Source: Bradyrhizobium liaoningense
GTDB lineage: Bacteria > Pseudomonadota > Alphaproteobacteria > Rhizobiales > Xanthobacteraceae
Assembly: GCF_018130955.1 (NCBI RefSeq)
Contig: NZ_JAFCJM010000001.1
Coordinates: 1-64,000 of the forward strand
Direction: 5' to 3'
DNA: 64,000 nucleotides
Below are positions 40,978-51,041 of the stretch, piece after piece (position 1 is the stretch's first letter; each line of letters opens with the position of its first letter). A program made the position numbers and the translations under genes. The notes beneath the pieces are model-generated. The model ran no database searches. It was not told the DNA's origin and saw nothing but the letters and a program-made list of their open reading frames with translations.

Positions 40978-43287
40978 TTGAGAAAGTACTTCAACATCCA
41001 ACTGTTTTTGGGTGTGGCCCTGGCCATTTTCGGCTGGATCGCCTTTGGCTGTCCGGCTCATGCGGCCAGCAGATTGACTGACTATCTGCCGAAGGCGGAA
41101 CCGGGCGAACTGGTTCCCGGTGCAAACCGATTGGGATCGCCGCAAGGCGATCCGGCAATCGTACCGGCATACCGAGACGACCGGCTTCTCGGCTTCGTGT
41201 ATCTGAACTCGGACTTCGCCAACGCAACCGGCTACTCCGGCAAGCCGATTCAGCTACTTGTCGGAATCAACCCGAAGGGCGTGCTTACCGGCCTCAAGCT
41301 GGTCGAGCACAAGGAACCCATCGTTCTCGTCGGTATTCCGGAAAAACGTATCCTGGAAGCCGTCAACAAGCTGATTGGCACCGACATGGATCCCGTCGTG
41401 CGCGGCGTGGTGCCCGCGCCGCAGGTCGATATTGTCAGCGGCGCGACGGTGACCGTTCTGGTGATGGGGGACAGCATAGTCCGATCCGCGACCAAGCTCA
41501 TCAAGAGTGGTCGTCTCGGTGCTCCGGCCAATGCGCCCGCCGGTGCAGCGCCTCAAGCCGCCAAAGCGATTGATCCCGGCAAGAGCGCGATCCGCGATTG
41601 GCAAAGCCTGGTCGGTGACGGCTCCGTTCGCCGCCTCACTCTCTCCCTTGCCGATGTTAATCAGGCATTCGAGAAATCCGGCAACGCGGCCGCAGCTGCC
41701 CGTCCGGAAGAGGGAGAGCCTGGCGACACCTTCATCGACCTGTATGTCGCCGACGTCGCGGTGCCGACCATCGGCCGCAGCCTGCTCGGCAACGACGGGT
41801 ACGATCGCCTGAGCGCGAGGCTCAAGCCGGGCCAGCAGGCTCTCGTCGTTGCGGGGGCAGGCCGCTACTCCTTCAAGGGGGCCGCTTACGTTCGCGGCGG
41901 GATCTTCGACCGGATCGAACTCATCCAGGAAACTAACAGCATTCGTTTCCGCGATCGCGACCACACCCGGCTGGGCAGCCTCGAAGCCGAGGGCGCGCCC
42001 GACTTTCCCGAGATTGCACTTTTCATCGTGCCGGCTGAGTTCAATTTCGATCCGACTGAACCGTGGACGCTGCAACTGCTGGTGCAGCGCGTCGTGGGCG
42101 CGCGCGAAAAGGCATGGGTGACCTTCGAACTGGGATATGCGTTGCCCGATGTCTACGTGAAGCGCGAGCCGGTCAAGCCCGCGGCGCAACCGTCAGCAGC
42201 CCAGCCGGCCAAGATGCCGGGCGGGGCGCCCGTATCGACGGCAGACCAGCACGGCGCCGCGGCGACCCCTGCCGCCGAGGACGAGCCGCTGTGGATGAAG
42301 ATCTGGCGAGGCGACATCGTCAAGATCGGCACGACGGTGCTTGCGCTTGGCGCGCTCACGCTGATCTTCTTCTTTCAGAATCAACTCGTGCGCCGCCCGC
42401 AGGTCTACACCTGGGTGCGCCGGGCTTACCTCGCGTTCATCCTGGTATGGCTTGGCTGGTACGCGAATGCACAGTTGTCGGTGGTCAACGTCCTGACGTT
42501 CGCCAATTCACTATTGACCGGCTTCAGCTGGGAATACTTCCTCTCCGCGCCGCTGATCTTCCTGCTGTGGTGCTCGATCGCCGCCGGGCTGCTGTTCTGG
42601 GGACGCGGCCCGTTCTGCGGCTGGCTCTGTCCGTTCGGCGCGTTGCAGGAGCTGCTCAACAACGTCGCGCAGGCGGTGAATATCCCGCAATATCGATTGC
42701 CATGGGGTCTTCATGAGCGGCTGTGGCCGCTCAAATACATCATCTTCCTCGGCCTGTTCGGGATGTCGTTGTACTCGACGGCGTTTGCGGAGCAACTCGC
42801 GGAAGTCGAGCCTTTCAAGACGGCGGTCATCCTGAAGTTCGCGCGCGAATGGCCGTTCGTCATCTACGCGTTGACACTTCTATCGGCGGGATTGTTCGTC
42901 GAGCGCTTTTTCTGCCGCTACATGTGCCCGCTCGGCGCGGCGCTGGCGATTCCGGGCCGCGTCCGCATGTTCGAATGGCTGCGCCGCTGGCCTGAATGCG
43001 GCTCGCCCTGTCAGCGCTGCGCCAACGAATGCCCCGTGCAGGCGATCCATCCCGAGGGACACATCAACGTCAATGAATGCATTTACTGCATGCATTGCCA
43101 GGAGCTCTACTTCGACGACCACCGATGCCCGCACATGATCCAGGTTCGGCTGAAGCGCGAGAAGCGCGAAGCGCTGTCGTCGTCGTCGATGCGTAGCGGC
43201 GGCAAGGGACCGAGCACGATCATCACCGCGTCCGGCAAGCCAGTTGGCCTGCCACGCGCAGAAGCCGTCACCCCACCGTCAACTTGA
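40978..43287 (+). CDS. nosR: NosR, membrane flavo-iron-sulfur protein for nitrous oxide reductase
   Basis: The 769-residue NosR has an N-terminal signal segment, a periplasmic FMN-binding domain (covalent-flavin motif SGATVT near residue 160) and several membrane helices from about residue 450. Cys motifs [12 protein letters not shown] and [13 protein letters not shown] lie near the membrane. The C-terminal region has two 4Fe-4S-type clusters ([14 protein letters not shown] and [12 protein letters not shown]). It is needed for NosZ activity and nos expression, probably as an electron donor. TTG 40978 is the only usable start, with GGAAG eight bases upstream; TAA blocks extension. Confidence 0.95.
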   Translation: MRKYFNIQLFLGVALAIFGWIAFGCPAHAASRLTDYLPKAEPGELVPGANRLGSPQGDPAIVPAYRDDRLLGFVYLNSDFANATGYSGKPIQLLVGINPKGVLTGLKLVEHKEPIVLVGIPEKRILEAVNKLIGTDMDPVVRGVVPAPQVDIVSGATVTVLVMGDSIVRSATKLIKSGRLGAPANAPAGAAPQAAKAIDPGKSAIRDWQSLVGDGSVRRLTLSLADVNQAFEKSGNAAAAARPEEGEPGDTFIDLYVADVAVPTIGRSLLGNDGYDRLSARLKPGQQALVVAGAGRYSFKGAAYVRGGIFDRIELIQETNSIRFRDRDHTRLGSLEAEGAPDFPEIALFIVPAEFNFDPTEPWTLQLLVQRVVGAREKAWVTFELGYALPDVYVKREPVKPAAQPSAAQPAKMPGGAPVSTADQHGAAATPAAEDEPLWMKIWRGDIVKIGTTVLALGALTLIFFFQNQLVRRPQVYTWVRRAYLAFILVWLGWYANAQLSVVNVLTFANSLLTGFSWEYFLSAPLIFLLWCSIAAGLLFWGRGPFCGWLCPFGALQELLNNVAQAVNIPQYRLPWGLHERLWPLKYIIFLGLFGMSLYSTAFAEQLAEVEPFKTAVILKFAREWPFVIYALTLLSAGLFVERFFCRYMCPLGAALAIPGRVRMFEWLRRWPECGSPCQRCANECPVQAIHPEGHINVNECIYCMHCQELYFDDHRCPHMIQVRLKREKREALSSSSMRSGGKGPSTIITASGKPVGLPRAEAVTPPST

Positions 43288-43304
43288 GAGCCCAGGAGGC
43301 CAAC

Positions 43305-45254
43305 ATGAGTGAGAACGAAAATGGAAAATCCGTCAGCCGACGCACTTTGTTAGGGACCACGGCGGCGGCGGCCGGTGTAGGCCTTGCGGGCGGGGTCGGC
43401 CTGTCGAGCGACGGCCGCGGCCTCGTTACGACTGCGGATGCGCAGACCAAGACGGCGCCCAAGGCGCCGGCTGCGCGCCCGGCGGTGCAGAAGACCGAGG
43501 TGGCGCCAGGCGAACTCGACGAATATTACGTGTTCTTTTCAAGCGGCCAGTCCGGCGAAATGCGCATCGTCGGCCTGCCCTCGATGCGCGAACTGATGCG
43601 CGTTCCCGTGTTCAATCGCTGCAGCGCCACAGGATGGGGGCAGACCAACGAAAGCCTCAAGGTGCTGACCGAAGGGATGCAGCCGGCTACGCGCGAATTG
43701 CTCAAGAACCGCGGCGGCACGTTCATGAACGGCGACCTGCATCACCCGCACATCACGTTCACCGACGGCACCTATGACGGCCGATATGCGTTCATGAACG
43801 ACAAGGCGAACACCCGCGTCGCGCGTGTGCGCCTCGATGTCATGAAGTGCGACAAGATCATCGAGTTGCCCAACCAGCATACGGTTCACGGTCTCCGGCT
43901 GCAAAAATATCCCCGCACCGGATATGTGTTCTGCAACGGCGAGGACGGCGTGCCGCTCCCGAACGACGGCAAGGTGCTCGACAAACCGAAGGAATACCAG
44001 GCGATCTTCACGGCGCTGGACGCCGATACCATGAAGGTCGCGTGGCAGGTGATCGTCGACGGCAATCTCGACAACGTCGATGCCGACTACCAGGGCAAAT
44101 ACGCGTTCTCGACCTGCTACAATGCGGAAGGAGGCGTCACCCTGGCCGAGATGACGGCCAACGAGCAGGATTGGGTCGTGATCTTCAACCTCAAACGGAT
44201 CGAAGAGGGTGTGAAGAAGGGCGACTTCAAGGAAATGAATGGTGTGCCGGTGCTCGACGGCCGCAAGGGCTCGCCCTACACGCGTTACGTCCCGGTCTCG
44301 AACAATCCGCACGGCATGAACACCGCGCCCGACGGCATCCATATCGTTGCGGCCGGAAAGCTGTCGCCGACCGTCACGGTGATGGACGTTCGGCTGTTCG
44401 ACCAGTTGTTCGACGACAAGATCAAGCCGCGTGACGTCGTTGTGGCCGAACCGGAACTTGGCCTCGGGCCGCTGCATACCGCCTATGACGGCAAGGGCAA
44501 CGCCTACACGACGCTGTTCCTCGACAGCCAGGTCTGCAAGTGGAACATTGATCTCGCAAAGCGCGCCTTCAAGGGCGAGAAGGTCGATCCCATCATTCAG
44601 AAGCTCGACGTTCACTATCAACCCGGTCACAACCACTCCTCGATGGGCCAGACCAAGGAGGCCGATGGAAAGTGGCTGATCTCCCTGAACAAGTTCTCCA
44701 AGGACCGCTTCCTCAACGTCGGTCCGCTGAAGCCGGAGAACGATCAGTTGATCGACATATCGGGCGACAAGATGACTCTGGTCCACGACGGTCCGAGCTT
44801 CGCCGAGCCGCACGACGCGACGATCGTCCATCGATCCAAGATCAACCCGATCTCGATCTGGGATCGGGCCGACCCGATGTTCGCTGACGCGGTGAAGCAG
44901 GCGAAGGCCGACGGGATCAATCTCGAAGCCGACTCGAAGGTCATCCGCGACGGCAACAAGGTCCGCGTCTATATGACCTCGACCGCGCCGGCGTTCGGCC
45001 TCGAGACCTTCCAGGTCAAGCAGGGCGACGAGGTGACCGTCTATGTCACCAACATCGACGCCGTGGAGGACCTGACACACGGCTTCTGCATCGTGAACTA
45101 CGGCATCCAGATGGAGGTTGCGCCGATGGCGACGGCCTCGGTGTCGTTCGCGGCGGATAAGCCCGGCGTCTACTGGTACTACTGCTCGTGGTTCTGTCAT
45201 GCCATGCATATGGAGATGAAGGGCCGCATGTTTGTCGAGCCAAAGATGGTTTGA
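43305..45254 (+). CDS. nosZ: NosZ, nitrous-oxide reductase (TAT-exported, clade I)
   Basis: The 649-residue copper enzyme reduces N2O to N2 in the periplasm. A twin-arginine signal [18 protein letters not shown] begins near residue 9. CuZ histidines are seen in [46 protein letters not shown] and EPHDATIVH. The CuA site is C627, C631, H635 and M638 in [12 protein letters not shown]. The TAT signal and nosRZDFYLX order place it in clade I. AGGAGG precedes ATG 43305. All key residues appear present. Confidence 0.97.
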   Translation: MSENENGKSVSRRTLLGTTAAAAGVGLAGGVGLSSDGRGLVTTADAQTKTAPKAPAARPAVQKTEVAPGELDEYYVFFSSGQSGEMRIVGLPSMRELMRVPVFNRCSATGWGQTNESLKVLTEGMQPATRELLKNRGGTFMNGDLHHPHITFTDGTYDGRYAFMNDKANTRVARVRLDVMKCDKIIELPNQHTVHGLRLQKYPRTGYVFCNGEDGVPLPNDGKVLDKPKEYQAIFTALDADTMKVAWQVIVDGNLDNVDADYQGKYAFSTCYNAEGGVTLAEMTANEQDWVVIFNLKRIEEGVKKGDFKEMNGVPVLDGRKGSPYTRYVPVSNNPHGMNTAPDGIHIVAAGKLSPTVTVMDVRLFDQLFDDKIKPRDVVVAEPELGLGPLHTAYDGKGNAYTTLFLDSQVCKWNIDLAKRAFKGEKVDPIIQKLDVHYQPGHNHSSMGQTKEADGKWLISLNKFSKDRFLNVGPLKPENDQLIDISGDKMTLVHDGPSFAEPHDATIVHRSKINPISIWDRADPMFADAVKQAKADGINLEADSKVIRDGNKVRVYMTSTAPAFGLETFQVKQGDEVTVYVTNIDAVEDLTHGFCIVNYGIQMEVAPMATASVSFAADKPGVYWYYCSWFCHAMHMEMKGRMFVEPKMV

Positions 45255-45267
45255 ACGAGGACAGAAC

Positions 45268-46629
45268 GTGCGTCTTCTGCAACATCTCATTCCGGCGGCG
45301 ATCTTCGCCGCCGGAGTCATTGGTTCCGCCACCGCGGCGGAGCTGAAAGCTGTTGCGGACCAGCCGCTTCAAGCGGTGCTGGACCGCGCGCAGGACGGCG
45401 ACGTCGTCAAGCTGGCGCCCGGCGTTTACAAGGGTGGGATCAAGATTGACCGTCGCCTCGTTTTAACTGGGGGACCCGGTGTCGTGCTCAGTGGCGGCGG
45501 GTCCGGCAATGTCATCACCGTGGCCGCGTCGGACGTCATCATCCGCGGCATCACCATCAGGGAATCCGGCCGCGATCTCCAGGCCATGAATTCCGGGATA
45601 TTCCTCGAGAAGACCGCAGAGCGAGCGGTGATCGAAAACAACCGTCTGGAAGGAAACCTGTTCGGCATCTACGTTCACGGCGCGGCGGGCTCCCGCGTCG
45701 AACGCAACGTCATCGAAGGAATGCGCGACGAGGGTCGCCGCAGCGAGAGCGGGAATGGCGTGTCGCTCTGGAACGCGCCCGACGTCACCATCGCGGAAAA
45801 TAGCTTCCGCTATGGTCGAGACGGCATCTTCACGATTTCCAGCCGCAAGGACCGCTTCATCAATAACCGTTTTGAACAGGTGCGCTTTGCGGTTCACTAC
45901 ATGTACACCAACGACAGCGAAGTCAGCGGCAACGTCTCCGTGCGCAACACTGTCGGCTACGCCATCATGTATTCGAACCGACTGGTGATCCGCAACAACA
46001 TCTCGGATCGTGACCGGGACTACGGGATACTTTTCAACTACGCCAACTACGCCGAGATCGACGGCAACCGGGTCGTTGGCGGACCGTTGGGCAATGTTGC
46101 AGTCGACCGCGAAGGTGCGGACGACGAGAAGGAGATGGTGCCCGACATAAGGCCAGTGCGGGATGTTCGCAGCGGGCCGGAAAAGTGCGTGTTCATCTAC
46201 AACACTAACCACAACAAGTTCCGTAATAACTGGTTCGAACGTTGCGGTATCGGCGTTCACTTCACGGCCGGCTCGGAAGGCAACGAAATTTCCGGCAACG
46301 CCTTCGTCGGCAACCGCAACCAGGTGAAATATGTCGGTACGCGTGATCTCGACTGGTCGAAGGGCGGCCGCGGGAACTACTGGAGCGACAATCCGGCATT
46401 CGACCTGAACGGAGACGGCATCGCTGACACCGCTTATCGGCCCAACGATCTGGTCGATCGCGTGCTGTGGACGGCGCCGTCCGCCAAGGTTTTGATCAAC
46501 AGTCCGGCGGTGCAGGTCTTGCGCTGGGCGCAGGCGCAGTTTCCCGCTCTCTATCCCGGCGGCGTCGTCGACAGCCATCCGCTCGTGGCGCCGCCGCCGA
46601 AGCCCTCGCTCGCGTGGAGCCGCAGATGA
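45268..46629 (+). CDS. nosD: NosD, periplasmic copper-site maturation protein
   Basis: The 453-residue protein has a signal peptide and a right-handed parallel beta-helix made of repeated turns such as VIENNRLEGNLFGIYVHG and RNNISDRDRDYGILFNYAN. It works with NosF and NosY in assembling the CuZ sulfide site of NosZ. The GTG start at 45268 has GAGG seven bases upstream and lies 13 bases after the nosZ stop. The stop overlaps the nosF start (ATGA). Confidence 0.95.
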   Translation: MRLLQHLIPAAIFAAGVIGSATAAELKAVADQPLQAVLDRAQDGDVVKLAPGVYKGGIKIDRRLVLTGGPGVVLSGGGSGNVITVAASDVIIRGITIRESGRDLQAMNSGIFLEKTAERAVIENNRLEGNLFGIYVHGAAGSRVERNVIEGMRDEGRRSESGNGVSLWNAPDVTIAENSFRYGRDGIFTISSRKDRFINNRFEQVRFAVHYMYTNDSEVSGNVSVRNTVGYAIMYSNRLVIRNNISDRDRDYGILFNYANYAEIDGNRVVGGPLGNVAVDREGADDEKEMVPDIRPVRDVRSGPEKCVFIYNTNHNKFRNNWFERCGIGVHFTAGSEGNEISGNAFVGNRNQVKYVGTRDLDWSKGGRGNYWSDNPAFDLNGDGIADTAYRPNDLVDRVLWTAPSAKVLINSPAVQVLRWAQAQFPALYPGGVVDSHPLVAPPPKPSLAWSRR

Positions 46630-47537
46630 CCGCTACCGTGTCCGTGACCGGCGTCGACAAGAACTATCGCAAGGTGCGCGCGCTGCGCGATGTCTCGTTC
46701 TCTCTCGTTCCCGGACGGCTGAGCGCGCTGGTCGGCCACAATGGCGCCGGTAAGACCACGCTGATCAAATTGATGCTGGGGTTGATCCGCTCCGATCGCG
46801 GTGAAATTCGCGTGATGGGGCAGGACCCGGCGGCGGGCGAGTTTTCGGCACGGCGGCTCCTTGGCTATCTTCCTGAAAACGTCGCCTTCAATGCGGCCCT
46901 TACTGGGCGCGAAACGCTGGCGTTCTACGCGCGTCTGAAGCAGATCAAGCCAGCCTCGGCATGGGCGCTGCTCGACCGAGTCGGACTGAGCGATGCCGCC
47001 GATCGTCGCGTCGGGACTTATTCCAAGGGCATGCGGCAGCGATTGGGTCTGGCCCAGGCGCTGCTCGGGCAGCCACGCGTGCTGTTGCTAGATGAGCCGA
47101 CCACCGGACTCGATCCTGCACTGCGGCAGACGTTCTATGAGATTCTGAACGAATTGCGGGACGGTGGCGCCACCGTCCTGATCTCGTCCCACGCACTCAA
47201 CGAGCTCGAAGATCGTGCGGAGCATGTCCTGATCATGAACCGGGGCCGGCTGGTCGCACAAGGCACTATGGCGGAGTTGCGCTCGCTCTCGCAGTTGCCG
47301 ATCCGGGTCTCGCTCGATCTGGCGGCCGGCGCCGATGACGCAATTGCCGTCCCGACAGCGGACGAAGCCATTTTTGCCGCGGGCCGCAGAACCGTGCTGG
47401 TGGCTGACGAAAAGGGGAAAATGGATCTGCTGCGCGCGGTTGCGAATGATCCCCGTGTCAAGAATATCGAGATTGCGGCACCGACCCTCGATGATCTCTA
47501 CGCACACTTTCTCAATACGCAGGAGAGGGCCGCGTGA
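46626..47537 (+). CDS. nosF: NosF, ABC transporter ATPase for NosZ maturation
   Basis: The 303-residue ATPase has Walker A GHNGAGKTTL near residue 40, signature YSKGMRQRLGLAQAL, Walker B VLLLDEPTTGLDP and switch His in LISSHALNELE. It energises NosY in the NosDFY system. Start and stop codons overlap nosD and nosY, showing a coupled operon. The length is normal for NosF. Confidence 0.95.
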   Translation: MTATVSVTGVDKNYRKVRALRDVSFSLVPGRLSALVGHNGAGKTTLIKLMLGLIRSDRGEIRVMGQDPAAGEFSARRLLGYLPENVAFNAALTGRETLAFYARLKQIKPASAWALLDRVGLSDAADRRVGTYSKGMRQRLGLAQALLGQPRVLLLDEPTTGLDPALRQTFYEILNELRDGGATVLISSHALNELEDRAEHVLIMNRGRLVAQGTMAELRSLSQLPIRVSLDLAAGADDAIAVPTADEAIFAAGRRTVLVADEKGKMDLLRAVANDPRVKNIEIAAPTLDDLYAHFLNTQERAA

Positions 47538-48361
47538 GGACAGTCGCAATCATCGCCTTCAAGGAGATCCAGGAGGGTCTGCGGAATCGCTGGGTATTGG
47601 CGACAACACTGCTGCTTGCCGCGCTTGCCTTGTCGCTGACGTTCCTGGGCAGCGCGCCAACAGGCAACGTGGGGGCCGGCGCCCTCGACGTGGTGGTCGT
47701 CAGCCTGTCCAGCCTGACAATCTTCTTGTTGCCGCTGATCGCGCTTCTGATCTCGCACGATGCGGTGGTCGGTGAAATGGAGCGGGGCACGATGATCCTG
47801 CTGCTGAGCTACCCGGTAGGCCGCGGCCAGGTCATCCTTGGCAAATTCTGCGGTCATGTCCTGATCCTGGCCTTCGCGACGATCCTCGGTTACGGCGCGG
47901 CGGCCGCCGCGCTTGCGATCACCGGCGCCTCCGTGTTGGCGGCGAGCTGGTACGCCTTCGCTTCCATGCTTGGGACGTCGATCATGCTTGGGGCTGTGTT
48001 CGTGGCGATCGGATACCTGATTAGCAGTCTGGTCCGCGATCGCGGCACCGCGGCAGGTCTGTCGGTCGGCATCTGGCTCTTGATGGTGTTGGTGTTCGAT
48101 ATGGCCTTGCTTGGCATCCTGGTGGTCGACCAGGGACAGATTATCTCGGCGACGGTCCTCGAATGGCTCCTGTTCCTCAATCCCACTGATCTTTACCGTC
48201 TGGCGAATCTCACCGGTTTCAATGTGAGCCAGTTTTCCGGCATGGCCGGGCTGTCGGGAACGGCGACCACCGGCATTGCTGCGCTATTGCTGGGGCTGCT
48301 GGTCTGGATCGTGGCGCCGCTCGGGCTTGCGACAACCTTCTTCGCACGGAGGGAACTATGA
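47534..48361 (+). CDS. nosY: NosY, ABC transporter permease for NosZ maturation
   Basis: The 275-residue ABC-2-type permease has six membrane segments. The first follows RTVAIIAFKEIQEGLRNRW, and later EMERGTMILLLSYPVGR marks the cytoplasmic coupling loop. It forms the NosDFY complex with the preceding two proteins. Overlapping ATGA junctions with nosF and nosL. Confidence 0.95.
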   Translation: MRTVAIIAFKEIQEGLRNRWVLATTLLLAALALSLTFLGSAPTGNVGAGALDVVVVSLSSLTIFLLPLIALLISHDAVVGEMERGTMILLLSYPVGRGQVILGKFCGHVLILAFATILGYGAAAAALAITGASVLAASWYAFASMLGTSIMLGAVFVAIGYLISSLVRDRGTAAGLSVGIWLLMVLVFDMALLGILVVDQGQIISATVLEWLLFLNPTDLYRLANLTGFNVSQFSGMAGLSGTATTGIAALLLGLLVWIVAPLGLATTFFARREL

Positions 48362-48909
48362 CCCCAAGATCGGTCGGTGCGATCATCATCGCGGCGTTGC
48401 TTCTCGTTGGCTGCAATCCGGACAGCGGCAACACCAACATGCCGCCGCCATTTGCGCTGACCCGCGATGCGATGGGCGTCTTTTGCGGCATGAACCTGAC
48501 CGAGCATCCCGGACCCAAGGGGCAGATCATCACGGCGGGCCGCATCGATCCGTTCTGGTTCTCCTCGGTCCGGGATACCGTGGCGTTCACGTTGATGCCC
48601 GATCAGCCACGCGACATCCGTGCGATCTATGTCTCGGACATGTCCCGCGCGACGAGTTGGGAGGACCCTGGCGCAACGAACTGGATCGACGCGCGGAAAG
48701 CGTTTTTCGTGATCGAAAGCCGCAAGCAGGGCGGCATGGGTGCGGCGGAGGCGGTCCCATTCGGCAACCGGGCGGCAGCCGACGGCTTCGCAGCCGACAA
48801 TGGCGGGCGAGTGGTGACGCTTGCGGAAATTCCCGGCGCGTACGTGCTGGGGAGTGATACGGCAGGCGGGTCGGTCGAACATGATCGTGGGGATGTCAGG
48901 CTCAACTGA
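48358..48909 (+). CDS. nosL: NosL, copper-chaperone lipoprotein
   Basis: The 183-residue protein has a lipoprotein signal ending at LLLVGC (lipidated Cys19). The copper-binding CGMNLTEHPGPKGQI follows at about residue 42, with further Met residues. It delivers copper(I) to apo-NosZ in the periplasm. The start overlaps nosY, and nosX follows after eight bases. Confidence 0.93.
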   Translation: MTPRSVGAIIIAALLLVGCNPDSGNTNMPPPFALTRDAMGVFCGMNLTEHPGPKGQIITAGRIDPFWFSSVRDTVAFTLMPDQPRDIRAIYVSDMSRATSWEDPGATNWIDARKAFFVIESRKQGGMGAAEAVPFGNRAAADGFAADNGGRVVTLAEIPGAYVLGSDTAGGSVEHDRGDVRLN

Positions 48910-48917
48910 GGATCTCG

Positions 48918-49919
48918 ATGATGCAGAATCCCAATCTCACGCGGCGGCGGATGATTGCAATCACGGCGGCGGCAGCCGGTTCGGCTTTCGTGGGTGGTGC
49001 CCGCATCGCTCGGGCGGGAGAAGCTGTCCGCTGGCACGGATCGGCGCTTGGGGCACAGGTCTCGATTGAGATCTATCACCCGGACCGTGCCGAGGCAGCG
49101 CGATTGGTCGATAGCTGTCTTCTCGACGTGCGCAGGCTGGAGCAGCAATTCAGCTTGTATCGTCAGGACTCCGCGATAAGCATGCTCAACCGCACGGGCA
49201 TCCTCGTTGCACCGGATCCTGACATGGTGGCGCTGCTGGAGGCCTCGCTGATCTTCGCCGACCTGACGGGAGGCGCATTCGATCCGACTGTTCAGCCGTT
49301 GTGGCGGCTCTATGCCGATCATTTCTCATCGGAGCGTCCGGATCCGACCGGTCCGCCGCGGGAGCATCTCGTTGAAGTGCTGACCAGGGTCGGCCATGGC
49401 GGACTGCTGGTGAGCCCGGATCGCGTCGCTCTGGCACATCGCGGCGCTGCGATTACTCTGAACGGCATTGCGCAGGGGTTCGCGACCGACAAGGTGGTCG
49501 AGAAACTGCGCAAGGCGGGCCTGTCGACGACCCTCGTCAATATGGGAGAGATACGTGCGATCGGGCCGCGACCCGGGGGTACGCCGTGGCGTGTCGGTCT
49601 TGCGGATCCGGACCGACCTGGCGCTCTCACGGAGACGATCGATCTCGTCGACCGCGCCGTCGCGACAACAGCCGGTGCTGGATTCCGTTTCGACGCCGCC
49701 GGTCGGTTTACGCACCTCTTCGACCCAAAAACGGGAATCAGTCCCTCCCTCTATCGAACGGTCAGCGTGGTGGCGCCGAGTGCTACGGAGGCCGACGCTC
49801 TCTCGACCGCGTTTAGCCTGATGACCATTCCACGAATTCTGGACATCGTCGCCACCCGTCCGAATGTCCAGGCGCGCTTGATCGATGCAGATGGTCGTAT
49901 GACCGTGTGTGGCGCGTGA
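48918..49919 (+). CDS. nosX: NosX, ApbE-type FAD:protein FMN transferase
   Basis: The 333-residue protein has a twin-arginine-type signal (NLTRRRMIAITAAAAGSAF) and an ApbE domain. Recognisable parts are FDPTVQPLWRLY, ITLNGIAQGFATDKVVEKL and STTLVNMGEIRAIG. It attaches FMN to the periplasmic flavin site of NosR. Tandem ATG codons at 48918 and 48921 follow GAGGA. It ends the nos operon, seven bases before the convergent YhhJ-like gene, leaving no room for a classical terminator. Confidence 0.93.
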   Translation: MMQNPNLTRRRMIAITAAAAGSAFVGGARIARAGEAVRWHGSALGAQVSIEIYHPDRAEAARLVDSCLLDVRRLEQQFSLYRQDSAISMLNRTGILVAPDPDMVALLEASLIFADLTGGAFDPTVQPLWRLYADHFSSERPDPTGPPREHLVEVLTRVGHGGLLVSPDRVALAHRGAAITLNGIAQGFATDKVVEKLRKAGLSTTLVNMGEIRAIGPRPGGTPWRVGLADPDRPGALTETIDLVDRAVATTAGAGFRFDAAGRFTHLFDPKTGISPSLYRTVSVVAPSATEADALSTAFSLMTIPRILDIVATRPNVQARLIDADGRMTVCGA

Positions 49920-49926
49920 GACGTCG

Positions 49927-51039
49927 TTATCGCAAGAACTCCCTGAATCGCCGTAAAGAGAAGAAGAACAGGATCCCTCCGATCGCCAGCAGGGCGGCAA
50001 TCTGCGGCCAGACCACGGCTATCCCTGCGCCGCGGAATAGCACGGCCTGTGCGAGGATGACGAAGTGGGTGTTGGGGGCGGCGAGCATGATGTTCTGGAT
50101 GATCTCGGGCATGCTCTCCCGCGGCGTCGTCGCGCCCGACAGCATCTGAAGCGGCATCAGGACGAGCATCAGGAGCAGGCCGAACTGCGGCATGGTGCCC
50201 GCGGACGTGGCAAGGAAGATGCCCAGGCTGGTGGTGGCGAAGAGATAGAGCGCGGTGCCGAACAGGAACAGCGGGATCGAGCCGCTGATCCGGACCGCGA
50301 GCAATCCCTGCACGATGAAGATGAGCGACACGCTCGCGGCCACCAGCACGACAAGTCCCATCGACCAGATCTTGCTCGCCATGACCTCGAACGGCGTCAC
50401 CGGCATCACCAGGAGATGCTCGATCGTGCCGTGCTCGCGCTCGCGGATCAGCGCCGCCCCGGTCAGAATGATCGACAGCATGGTGACCGAGGAGATAACG
50501 TTGTTGATGGCGCCGAACCAGCCCTTGTTGAGCTCGGGGTTGAAGCGCGCCCGCAAGGCCAGATCGATCGGCAGTGGTGCGGCCGAACGATAGCGGGACA
50601 AGAACTCCCCGACCTCGTCGCTGACGATGGACTGGATATATCCGCTACCCGTGAACGCCTGCGACATGCGAGTCGCATCCACGTTGAGCTGGATGGCGGG
50701 CGATCTCCGCGCCAGGAGATCACGCTGGAAGTTCGGCGGAATGTTGAGCGCGAAAGTATCTAGCCCTGCATCCATGCGGGTCATCATCTCCGACTGCGGG
50801 ATCAGCCGCGGGACCATGAAGAAAGGCGGGCTGAACGCCGTGATGATGCGGGTCGCGGCCGGCGACTTGTCCTCGTCGACGATGGCAAGCGCTGCCTGGT
50901 TGAGCGTCTCGGGCTGCGCCCGGGAGGCGGTGTAGATCGAGACCGTAAAGGCATAGACGATCAGGGCCAGCATCATGGGGTCGCGGACCAGGCCGCGCAA
51001 TTCCTTGATGCCGAGCTCGACGATGTTACCGATACGCAT
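49927..51039 (-). CDS. ABC-2-type exporter permease (YhhJ-like)
   Basis: The 370-residue protein starts with LGIKELRGLVRDPMMLALI and has one N-terminal membrane helix, a periplasmic domain of about 150 residues, then five helices including the cytoplasmic loop REREHGTIEHLLVMPVTPFEVM. It is the typical permease partner of RbbA/YhiI exporters. It is the last gene of the five-gene efflux operon, two bases after the RbbA-like stop. Confidence 0.9.
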   Translation of the reverse strand: MRIGNIVELGIKELRGLVRDPMMLALIVYAFTVSIYTASRAQPETLNQAALAIVDEDKSPAATRIITAFSPPFFMVPRLIPQSEMMTRMDAGLDTFALNIPPNFQRDLLARRSPAIQLNVDATRMSQAFTGSGYIQSIVSDEVGEFLSRYRSAAPLPIDLALRARFNPELNKGWFGAINNVISSVTMLSIILTGAALIREREHGTIEHLLVMPVTPFEVMASKIWSMGLVVLVAASVSLIFIVQGLLAVRISGSIPLFLFGTALYLFATTSLGIFLATSAGTMPQFGLLLMLVLMPLQMLSGATTPRESMPEIIQNIMLAAPNTHFVILAQAVLFRGAGIAVVWPQIAALLAIGGILFFFSLRRFREFLR

Positions 51040-51041
51040 GA

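Noticed and set aside
43539..45332. 597-codon minus-strand frame opposite nosZ
   Set aside because: nosZ has its complete set of copper ligands on the plus strand, so this is a shadow.
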